From assembly GCA_050184295.1 (NCBI GenBank), contig JBFXAM010000074.1, positions 1 through 21,665 of the forward strand: DNA of 21,665 nt, given 5' to 3'. Below, one piece after another: positions 7,638 to 14,527 of this stretch (positions within the stretch are counted from its first letter, which is position 1; the number at the start of each line of letters is the position of its first letter). Under the pieces are notes generated by a model. It was given only the letters and a program-made list of their open reading frames with translations. It ran no database searches and was not told where the DNA came from. The position numbers were made by a program, and so were the translations under genes. Origin of the DNA: JBFXAM01 sp050184295 (GTDB lineage Bacteria; Planctomycetota; Phycisphaerae; UBA1845; Fen-1342).

Positions 7638-9239
7638 TCACCGCGAGCGCGTACGGCGCACGATCGCCAGCGCGAGCGCGGCGCCGGCGCCCACTGCCGC
7701 AAAGACCACCAGCGACGCCGCGATCACCACGTCGTCGCGCCCGAAGTGAATCGCGTTGAGGAGCGTGAGCGCGACGCTCCCGACGCCGGGCGCGCGGACC
7801 AGTTGGGTGGCCGCCACCTCGGTGAACCCGAGCAACCCCACCAACGCCGCGCCGCCCAGCGCCAGCGGCGCGACCCGCGGCAGTCGGACCCGCCAGAACG
7901 CGACCGCAGGTCCGGCGCCGTCGAGCGCGGCAAGCTCCGCGAGTTCGCGCGCCGCGCCGCTCGACCGCAGCATCAGCAGCGGCACGAATCCGAATCGCGC
8001 CACTGCCGCGAGGCTGATCGCCAAACCGCCGTCGCCGAGCCACGGTAGTGCGGCGTAGGCGGCGGCGAGCGCGTCGCCGACGAGCACGGGCGGAGCTAAC
8101 GCGGCGAGCAGCGCGAAGGCGAGCAACAGGTCGAGCGCGGCGCGCGCCACGATCGGCAGCGCGCCTGCGCGGCGCGGACCGGGCGCGTCCGCCCACGCGC
8201 GGGCAGCGTCCGCCGCCAGCGCGAGCGCCAGCGCGAGGGCGAACGTCACGGCGGCGCCGAGCGCGCCGTCGCGCCAGTCGTCGGGGTAGACGCTCCAGAC
8301 GCGCAGCAGCGCGGCGGGGTCGCGGAAGTGGGCGGCAAGCACCAGGGTCGGCGCGAGCTCGATCGCGATCGCGATCAACGCGGCGCCCGCGAGCAGGCCG
8401 CTGCGGGACGCGTGCGGCGCGCGCAGCGCGGCATCGTCTCCGCTCAGCAGGTCGTCGGGCAGCGCGCGAAGCACGCGCCGGAACGGCCACGTCGCCCCCG
8501 CGAGCAGCACGACCAACGCCAGCAGCGGCCAGGCAAGCAGCAGCGCCCGGCCGGACGCGGGCGTCTGCTGCACTTCGGCGAGAATCTCCGTGTTCCACGT
8601 CTGGACGAGGCAAAGATGACAGACCGAAAACTCGGTCAGCGCCAGCGCCGTGCAAATCAGGAGCGAAGCGAGCACCCAGGCGCGCATGGCGGGCAGGGCC
8701 GCGGCACGCACGGCGCGGATGGGCCGCGCGTCGAGCAGGGCAAGCGAGAACGACGCGACGCCGCTGCGCCGCCAGCCCGCCAGCAGCACCGCCGCCGCCA
8801 GCGGCGCGAGCCAGGTCGCCAGGCACCACGTCGCCCGCGCCTCCGTCACCAGCCAATGCCGCCACGCCTCGTCGAATTGGGCGCCGGTCGCGACCCCCGC
8901 CGGCAGCAGCACGAGGCTCCACGCATACGCATAGAGGTAAGGCGGCGAGAGCAGCACGACTCCGCCGACCCAGGCCGCGACCGCCGCCAGCCGCCCCGGC
9001 CCGCGCGTCGCCCATGTCGCCGCGAGCAGCGCCCCGATCACCTGCGCGACCAGCGCGGCCTGCGCCGCGACCCGCACGCCGCGCCAAAGCAGCGCCACGC
9101 GGCGCTCGCCCAGGAGCGCTGTCGACCAGTCACGGTGTGAGAATACCTCCGTCAGCGCCGCCGCCGCGGGACAGAGATAGCTGAGCAAAGCGACGACCGC
9201 GCCGCCGACGAGGAGCAGGAGCAGGGCTGCGCGGTGCAT
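7638..9239 (-). CDS. Fused two-domain ABC transporter permease (FbpB-like)
   Basis: A 533-residue integral membrane protein made of two permease halves with roughly a dozen hydrophobic segments in total. The second half has a clear ABC permease EAA loop near residue 435 (ELAALDGAGPAVAFWRVRLP), the cytoplasmic site that docks to the ATPase. A degenerate counterpart in the first half lies near 170-185 (RAVRAAALPAMRAW). Fused permeases of this layout occur in iron(III) or related solute importers such as FbpB/SfuB; the substrate is an inference. No ATPase or binding-protein gene adjoins it, which is unusual. The ATG at 9239 opens directly into a hydrophobic segment. The gene converges with the phosphatase gene, 87 nt away, with no clear terminator between them. 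Confidence 0.8.
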   Translation of the reverse strand: MHRAALLLLLVGGAVVALLSYLCPAAAALTEVFSHRDWSTALLGERRVALLWRGVRVAAQAALVAQVIGALLAATWATRGPGRLAAVAAWVGGVVLLSPPYLYAYAWSLVLLPAGVATGAQFDEAWRHWLVTEARATWCLATWLAPLAAAVLLAGWRRSGVASFSLALLDARPIRAVRAAALPAMRAWVLASLLICTALALTEFSVCHLCLVQTWNTEILAEVQQTPASGRALLLAWPLLALVVLLAGATWPFRRVLRALPDDLLSGDDAALRAPHASRSGLLAGAALIAIAIELAPTLVLAAHFRDPAALLRVWSVYPDDWRDGALGAAVTFALALALALAADAARAWADAPGPRRAGALPIVARAALDLLLAFALLAALAPPVLVGDALAAAYAALPWLGDGGLAISLAAVARFGFVPLLMLRSSGAARELAELAALDGAGPAVAFWRVRLPRVAPLALGGAALVGLLGFTEVAATQLVRAPGVGSVALTLLNAIHFGRDDVVIAASLVVFAAVGAGAALALAIVRRTRSR

Positions 9240-9423
9240 GCGGGCGACAGTGTCACGCGGGTCGCACCGCGTGGCAAATCGGTTGGGTCCGCGCGCCGCC
9301 GCGCATTTCCGCGCCGTCGCCGCGATCGGCGCTGCGGAGCGATGTGTCAGGCGTTGTGAAGCGCAGGGACCGCATGCGACTCCGTCGGTTTACACTCGTC
9401 GCGCGGGTGGCGGCGAGCGCCGC

Positions 9424-10308
9424 TTACGCGAAGGACTCCGCCGGCACGCCGAGCGAACGAACCCGGCGGGCGATCGATTCGAGCTCGCTGGCCGACAGGG
9501 CCGCCACCGAGCGTACGGCGGGGATGCGCGCCACCGTGTAGATCTGCACGAGCGAGAGCTGTGCGCCCTGCGCCAGCAGCGTGGCGAGTCGATCGACGTA
9601 CGCTCCGATCTCCGTGTCGTCCGGCGGTGCGCCGTCGAAGCGGCAGAAGAGCGATTGAATCACGAGCGGGCGAACGCGCGCCGCCGCGAGGATGTTGTCG
9701 AGCACGTGCACGAGCGGGTGGCTCGGGCGGTTGATCCGCTCGTGATACGCCTCGGTGCCCGCGTCGAGCTTGGCCCAGATCTCCCCGCCATTCTCATCGA
9801 GCACGCGCAGCGACTGGACGACCGCCGGCCGCGTGAGGAAGCACGCATTCGTGATCACGATGACCTTCGCCGCCGTCAACCCCAACTCTCGCCGCACCCG
9901 GGCCACCACCTCGACGGCGTTCGTGAAAGCGGGCGCTGCGGTCGGCTCGCCATCGCCGGAGAACGCGATGTCGTTCAGCCGGCGATACGCCTCGGGCACG
10001 GCGACGAACGCGGGGTCATCAAAGAGCTCGCGCCAGCCGCCGGCGAGCGCGCGAAGCTCAAGCTCGAGGCGCGGCAGGTCGACGGTGCGAACACGCGGCG
10101 AATGGGTGCGATCGACCTCGCAATAGACGCAGTCGTAATTACACGCCTGGTCGGGGTTGAGGTTGACGCCGATGCTTAACCCCTTGCTCCTGCGAGAGAT
10201 AACAGGGTAGCAAAAGAGCATGTCGCGCCACGCTCGGGGGTGGTGTGCGACCGCCGCGGGAAACGCCGGCGGCGTCTGATCCTGTAACCGCTTGTCGGAT
10301 TGAGGCAT
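9424..10308 (-). CDS. Radical SAM enzyme, COG0731-like Fe-S oxidoreductase
   Basis: A 294-residue protein with the radical SAM cluster motif CNYDCVYC (Cys56, Cys60, Cys63), which would hold a 4Fe-4S cluster and cleave S-adenosylmethionine. FSGDGEPT further on is the GGE-type motif that contacts the methionine moiety. The lead-in PVISRRSKGLSIGVNL is typical of COG0731 Fe-S oxidoreductases, a family related to Tyw1 but mostly without assigned substrates. I chose the ATG at 10308; the frame stays open to 10431, and the ATG encoding residue 30 is another option, since the conserved part starts there. Neither has a clear ribosome binding site. The chosen start lies inside the predicted promoter of the plus-strand small RNA. 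Confidence 0.85.
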   Translation of the reverse strand: MPQSDKRLQDQTPPAFPAAVAHHPRAWRDMLFCYPVISRRSKGLSIGVNLNPDQACNYDCVYCEVDRTHSPRVRTVDLPRLELELRALAGGWRELFDDPAFVAVPEAYRRLNDIAFSGDGEPTAAPAFTNAVEVVARVRRELGLTAAKVIVITNACFLTRPAVVQSLRVLDENGGEIWAKLDAGTEAYHERINRPSHPLVHVLDNILAAARVRPLVIQSLFCRFDGAPPDDTEIGAYVDRLATLLAQGAQLSLVQIYTVARIPAVRSVAALSASELESIARRVRSLGVPAESFA

Positions 10309-10320
10309 CACGAATGAAAT
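10292..10320 (+). promoter_or_regulatory. Candidate sigma-70 promoter for a plus-strand small RNA
   Basis: TTGTCG at 10292-10297 and TGAAAT at 10315-10320 are separated by 17 nt, the ideal spacing, and match the TTGACA and TATAAT consensus at four positions each. A start of transcription would fall near 10326-10328. The only thing downstream on this strand is the structured stretch ending in an intrinsic terminator. The promoter overlaps the start codon of the radical SAM gene on the other strand. Confidence 0.35.
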
Positions 10321-10325
10321 CCGGT

Positions 10326-10480
10326 GCGGGGGGAATACCCGGGCGACATCTCCAGTTTGGAGAGATACGAACTTCCCCACGCGGTGTGGGGTTGGTTGGC
10401 GGGATGTAGATCGGCTCGCCCTTCCCGTCAATCCTGGTTTCGCCCGCTCTCTGGTCGGAGAGAGCGGGCACTTTTTTTTC
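10326..10480 (+). ncRNA. Candidate structured small RNA, family unknown
   Basis: No protein gene lies upstream on the plus strand, yet a strong intrinsic terminator ends here, so some plus-strand transcript should end here. About 150 nt before it can fold into a branched structure: GGGCGA (10341-10346) pairs with TCGCCC (10416-10421), ACATC (10346-10350, sharing one base with the first stem) with GATGT (10403-10407), TCTCC-AGTTT-GGAGA forms a hairpin (10349-10363), and CCCCAC-GCGGT-GTGGGG forms another (10375-10391). A promoter-like element lies just upstream. I considered 6S RNA, SRP RNA, RNase P, tmRNA and common riboswitches and saw none of their hallmark sequences. Both ends are estimates. 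Confidence 0.4.
10442..10479 (+). terminator. Strong intrinsic terminator, plus strand
   Basis: A perfect 11-bp GC-rich stem (10442-10452 with 10459-10469, arm GCCCGCTCTCT) with a 6-nt loop is followed after two bases by eight T residues (10472-10479). On the minus strand no T-run follows the stem, so the terminator works only for plus-strand transcripts. Confidence 0.85.
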
Positions 10481-10554
10481 TCGCCCGCAATTGCGAGCCG
10501 ATGTCGCCGACCCCACGATCGTGCGCGACCGGTTGATCGCGTGGAAGCGCTCGG

Positions 10555-10576
10555 CGCCGCGCCGCCGGGCGCGGCG
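10555..10576 (-). other. GC-rich hairpin just after the deacetylase stop codon
   Basis: A 9-bp perfect stem CGCCGCGCC/GGCGCGGCG with a 4-nt loop begins four bases past the deacetylase stop codon. No T-run follows on the minus strand, so it is not a classical intrinsic terminator. It may stabilise the 3' end of the message or be chance in GC-rich DNA. Confidence 0.35.
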
Positions 10577-10580
10577 TGCG

Positions 10581-11531
10581 TCAGATCTCCATTAATTCGC
10601 GCACATGCGCGGCGCCGCAGCGGCGCAGCACCTCCAGGTTATAGCCGCCTTCGAGCACACTGACGATTCGACCGTCGGCCGAGCGCCGTGCGATCGCGAC
10701 CGCGCGGCGCGTCATCCAGATGAACGCGTCGTCGGTGAGCTCCAGGTTTCCGAGCGGGTCGTGTGCGTGTGCGTCGAACCCGCAGGAGATCAGCAGGCAC
10801 TGCGGCTCATAGCGCTCCGCCGCCGGCTCGACGATCTCGTTGAACGCGGCCTCGTAGTCGCTGTCGCGCGCGCCGGGCGGAAAGGGGATGTTCACCGTGA
10901 ATCCGGCGCCCTCGCCGCGCCCGGTCTCATATTCGAAACCGGTGCCCGGATAGAGAAACCGCGGGTGCCCGTGCAGGCTGATGAACAGGACGCGCGGATC
11001 GGTCTCGAAGAGGTGCTGCGTGCCGTTGCCGTGGTGCACGTCCCAATCGAGAACCATCACGCGCTGCATCGCGAATTCATCGATCAGCGTCCGCGCCGCG
11101 AGCGCGACGTTGTTGAACAGGCAGAACCCCATCGACTGGCCGGCCTCGGCGTGGTGTCCGGGCGGGCGCACGGCGCAGAACGCGCGCTGCAATCGCCCCG
11201 ACGCGACCGCACGCACCGCTTCAACGACGCCGCCCGCCGCCAGCCGCGCGATTTCCCAACTCGTCGGTCCGATGGCGCTGTCGGGTGTGTCGATGAACGC
11301 CTCGCCGCGGTCGCAGGCGCCGTGCAGACGTTTGAGATACGCTGCCGTGTGAATGCGCAGCAGCACGTCATCGGTCACGTCCGAACCGCGGAGAATCTGG
11401 CCGCCGGCGAGCAACTCGTGCTGGTTCAGCCCACTGACCAGCGCGTCGAGCCGCGCGGGGCGCTCGGGGTGGCCCGGTCCGGTCTCGTGCTCCATGAAAC
11501 GGGCGTCGGTGAGGATGCCGAAGGGCCGCAT
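10581..11531 (-). CDS. Histone-deacetylase-fold deacetylase (AcuC/class II type)
   Basis: A 316-residue zinc-dependent deacetylase; bacterial members act on acetylated proteins, polyamines or small molecules. The signatures are in order: GHPERPARL near residue 20, the tandem catalytic histidines in RPPGHHAE, FNNVALAAR, the zinc ligands in LDWDVHHGNGTQ, PGTGF, the third zinc ligand region in SCGFDAHAHDPLG, and the transition-state tyrosine in LEGGYNL. The length fits a single catalytic domain. I chose the ATG at 11531, which starts with the conserved N-terminus and has GGTGAGG only two bases upstream. TACACT, 12 nt before the ATG, resembles a -10 element without a good -35, so a very short leader is possible. 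The substrate cannot be told from sequence. Confidence 0.9.
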   Translation of the reverse strand: MRPFGILTDARFMEHETGPGHPERPARLDALVSGLNQHELLAGGQILRGSDVTDDVLLRIHTAAYLKRLHGACDRGEAFIDTPDSAIGPTSWEIARLAAGGVVEAVRAVASGRLQRAFCAVRPPGHHAEAGQSMGFCLFNNVALAARTLIDEFAMQRVMVLDWDVHHGNGTQHLFETDPRVLFISLHGHPRFLYPGTGFEYETGRGEGAGFTVNIPFPPGARDSDYEAAFNEIVEPAAERYEPQCLLISCGFDAHAHDPLGNLELTDDAFIWMTRRAVAIARRSADGRIVSVLEGGYNLEVLRRCGAAHVRELMEI

Positions 11532-11856
11532 GACCTCACCAGTGTACCACCGGCGTTTCGGCTGCGCGGCGCGCCCGGCGTGCATTGTCGACGCGGTGGC
11601 CATCGCGGCGATCCGGCGGGGTGCGCCGCCGGCGCAGAAAACCGCGACGCCGAGTCGACCCGCCGCCCTGCGGGTTGCCCGGCGTCGCGTCAATCACCCC
11701 CGCTTCTTCCCCTCCGCTTGCGCGGCTCGTCGCGGTTCGATCCCAGGGGGGCGCCGCGCGTTACGGACGCCACGGGCAGGCGCCTGTGCGCATCGCGCGT
11801 GCCCGGTTCCCCGGGGACGGCGACCGCCTGCCCGTGACGCCGCCTCGGCCGCCCGG
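11532..11856. other. Intergenic region with two long stem-loops
   Basis: This 325-nt gap between the 823-residue protein gene and the deacetylase gene (both minus strand) contains two sizeable inverted repeats. One has 12-bp perfect arms CACGGGCAGGCG and CGCCTGCCCGTG (11771-11782 and 11825-11836), about 20 nt past the stop of the upstream gene. The other has 10-bp outer arms CGCGACGCCG and CGGCGTCGCG (11643-11652 and 11680-11689) enclosing a 6-bp inner hairpin ACCCGC/GCGGGT. No T-run follows either. They may end or protect the upstream message or sit in the deacetylase leader. No coding sequence is convincing here. Confidence 0.5.
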
Positions 11857-14328
11857 TTATGGACAGCCGTTGTTCAGAATGCACACGACGAACGGGTCGA
11901 TGTCGAAGTTGTCGACGCGCCCGTCGCGGTTCACGTCGTTTGCGCAGAGATATCGGCACGAGTACTGCGACTCCCACGCCGCCTGACCACCGACCAGTGC
12001 GAGCACAAACGCGTCAATGTCAAAGTTGTCCACGCGTCCGTCGCAATTCGAGTCCGCGGGCTGCCACACGAACAGCGACGCCGGCATGCTGAACGTGATC
12101 CCGCAGACCGTCCGCACCAGGCAGTCATACACGCCCGCATCGCTGAGCTGCGCCGCCGCGATCGCATAGGTCGGGCCGGTCGCACCGGGAATCGGCAGGC
12201 CGTTTCGCCGCCACTGGTACGAAGGCGGCTCGGGGCTCGCCACCGCGATGGTGAACGACACCGGGTCGTCTTCGCAGACCACCTGCGACACCGGCTGCGT
12301 GACAACCTGTGGCTGCGCGCTCACACAAGTGGAGCCGACGCCCTGGGCGCGCCCGCCGAGCTGCGTCACGCAGTCGAACGGATCGACGTCGACGCAGCTC
12401 TGATTGAAGCAGCAGGCCTGGATCGTCGGCGGAATCATCGTCGTGAGCACGAACGCCATGTCCCACGACTCTCCCAGCTCGAGTATCGGCTCGCCGATCT
12501 CATACAGCACGCCGACAAACGGCGCCGACGGCACGAACACGCGCACGGCGTCGTCGTTCCAGAAGTGTCGGCGCGTCTTCCAACCCCACGGGAATTCCGG
12601 CGGTGCGGCTACGGGGCCGCAGCAGTTCGGATCCGGCCAGCCCGCCGCCAGTTGACACTGGAACAGCGACAGATCGAGCGCGTTGATCAAGCCGTCGCCG
12701 TTCATGTCCGCCCGCCAGCAGCGCGGGTCCGGGCTGCCGCTGAAGCAGGCCATGAAGAAGTTCAGGTCTGCGGCGTCGACGCGCCCGTTGTTGTCGAAGT
12801 CGGCGTTGCACGCGGGGGCGTACATCGCCGCGACGCTCAGCCAGTAGATCCGCTGGCGTCCGTCCTCCTGGTAGAACCAGTCCGGCTGCGGCAGCACGAG
12901 GTCATACTGGAAGCAGGTGTCCGCCGGCCGGTCCGGGAAGTAATCGCGTGCGATCGGACGTTCGTTCAATCCGTCGCGGCGCACGATCCGCTGCCAGATG
13001 AGCCGACCGGGGTGGCTGAAGGGCGGGTCGGTCGTCGCGGGCACGTCCGTCCAGATGCCGATCTGGAACGCGACCGGCGCGGTCGGCGGCGGCACGTCGT
13101 CGAGCCAGCCGACGTAGGATCCCCACCAGTGCACGTCCATGATCGGCCGGTCGTCGAGACAGTAGAAGTCGTCCGCGACGAACTGCCGCGGCGTCGTTTC
13201 CGAATGGTAGATCGACAACTCGTCCCAGCCGAAGAAGCCCTCCGCCGGCACGGCCGGGTCGGTCCGTGGGGGCTGCGTCCACTTCGCAAACGGACACACG
13301 ATCCCACTGGCACACGTGGTGCCTGGGCCTTCCGGCACGCCGCCGCGCAGCACGATACAGTCGTAAGGCGGCAGGTCGATGCACGAACCGTCGCGCAGAC
13401 AGCAGGCTTCCGTCTGCGGCGCCGTGGACGTCAGCGCGAATGCCATGTCCCAGGAGACGCCCGGCGGGCGTTCGATCGGCTCGCCGAAGCCGAATTCCAT
13501 GCCGGGCAGTGGCGCGGTCGGGTCGAGGATGATGACGGCGTCGTCGTTGAAGAAGTGCTCACGCGTCTTCCAGCCCCACGGCATCACCGGCGGCATTGGG
13601 TAGATCGCGGACACGCTCAGCCAGTACACCTGGTCGGTCGCGCCGCCTTGATCAAACCAGCGGTCGGGGGGCAGCACGACCTCGTATTGGAACGTCGCCT
13701 CGCGCCCGAAATCGGGGTGAAAGTCGCAGCCCACGAACATCTCACGCGTCGCGCCGCGCGGCACGACGAACTCCCAGATCAACATGCCGGGATGGCTGAA
13801 CGGAAACGGGTTGTTCGGCCCGACCGGAACGTCCGTCCAGATTCCGAGGTGAAATGCGTCGGGTCCGTCCGGCGGCGGGATCGGGTCGATCCACTGCCGA
13901 TACGAGCCCCACCAGTGAATGTCCGTCACGGGGCGCGCGTCCTGGCACAGCCAATCGTCCGCGACGATCTGGCAGCAGAAGTAGTGCGAGAACTCATCCC
14001 AGCCCCAGAAGCAATCCGGGAACGGCGATGCCGGTGAGTACATCGGCGGTTGCGACCACTTCACCGGGTTGCACGCGATTTGGGTGCATGTGCTCCCCGG
14101 CCCGTACGGAATCCCGCCCAGCGCGACGCATTGGGCGTAATCGATCTGAATGCACTGCCCAGACGGCAGACAGCACGCCACCGGAACGGTCGGCTGTGCC
14201 GTCGCATCAGGCAGCGGCGCCCACCCGCACGCGGCCAGCACCGCCATTGACACCAGCAGCCGCACGGCGCGCACGCGCGGCCCCCGTCGACGCTGCAACC
14301 CCCTCGCGCGACTTGCCTGGTTGGACAT
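11857..14328 (-). CDS. Secreted multidomain repeat protein with Ig-like and two dockerin-like modules
   Basis: An 823-residue exported protein. Residues 1-44 are a signal peptide with a long basic N-region and a likely cut after ATA. A roughly 250-residue unit then occurs twice: each begins with a cysteine-rich segment (ACCL...C...GPGSTC or GPGTTC), then WGWDE, VADD, DIHWWGSY or DVHWWGSY, GIWTDVP and FSHPG. A third cysteine-rich segment stands alone near 640-670. An Ig-like domain (SYQWRRNGLPIPGAT, DAGVYDCLV) covers about 670-750. A dockerin-like pair of calcium loops is inserted inside the second unit (about 507-565, DFDNNGRVDAADL and DMNGDGLINALDL); another ends the protein (about 755-823). 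The ATG at 14328 has an AAGGAGG site five bases upstream. I do not recognise the WWGSY unit as a named family. The role is probably extracellular or surface-bound. Confidence 0.85.
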   Translation of the reverse strand: MSNQASRARGLQRRRGPRVRAVRLLVSMAVLAACGWAPLPDATAQPTVPVACCLPSGQCIQIDYAQCVALGGIPYGPGSTCTQIACNPVKWSQPPMYSPASPFPDCFWGWDEFSHYFCCQIVADDWLCQDARPVTDIHWWGSYRQWIDPIPPPDGPDAFHLGIWTDVPVGPNNPFPFSHPGMLIWEFVVPRGATREMFVGCDFHPDFGREATFQYEVVLPPDRWFDQGGATDQVYWLSVSAIYPMPPVMPWGWKTREHFFNDDAVIILDPTAPLPGMEFGFGEPIERPPGVSWDMAFALTSTAPQTEACCLRDGSCIDLPPYDCIVLRGGVPEGPGTTCASGIVCPFAKWTQPPRTDPAVPAEGFFGWDELSIYHSETTPRQFVADDFYCLDDRPIMDVHWWGSYVGWLDDVPPPTAPVAFQIGIWTDVPATTDPPFSHPGRLIWQRIVRRDGLNERPIARDYFPDRPADTCFQYDLVLPQPDWFYQEDGRQRIYWLSVAAMYAPACNADFDNNGRVDAADLNFFMACFSGSPDPRCWRADMNGDGLINALDLSLFQCQLAAGWPDPNCCGPVAAPPEFPWGWKTRRHFWNDDAVRVFVPSAPFVGVLYEIGEPILELGESWDMAFVLTTMIPPTIQACCFNQSCVDVDPFDCVTQLGGRAQGVGSTCVSAQPQVVTQPVSQVVCEDDPVSFTIAVASPEPPSYQWRRNGLPIPGATGPTYAIAAAQLSDAGVYDCLVRTVCGITFSMPASLFVWQPADSNCDGRVDNFDIDAFVLALVGGQAAWESQYSCRYLCANDVNRDGRVDNFDIDPFVVCILNNGCP

Positions 14329-14527
14329 GATTACCTCCTTGCGGGCGACACCGCCCAACGCCAACCAATCCCGCGAAGGCGCGCCCCCCCGCACCTGTCG
14401 CGGCGGACGGTGAAGCACCGCGCAGATTTCCTGCACTTCAGTTCGCGGCGTCAGCTTTCGAGGGCCCGCGTGCCGCGCGCGCGATCATTCCGCGTCGCGT
14501 CCCGGGATGAACACGCACCCTCGGCAA

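Noticed and set aside
10326..10480. 6S RNA, SRP RNA or a known riboswitch as the identity of the structured RNA
   Set aside because: No central-bubble layout typical of 6S, no GGAAGGAAGCA-type SRP loop and no riboswitch core was visible, and no plus-strand gene follows that a riboswitch could control.
11353..14037. 894-codon plus-strand open frame opposite the deacetylase and the 823-residue protein
   Set aside because: It crosses two real minus-strand genes and their gap, has repetitive His/Arg/Val composition only because the underlying repeats are mirrored, and has no ribosome binding site.
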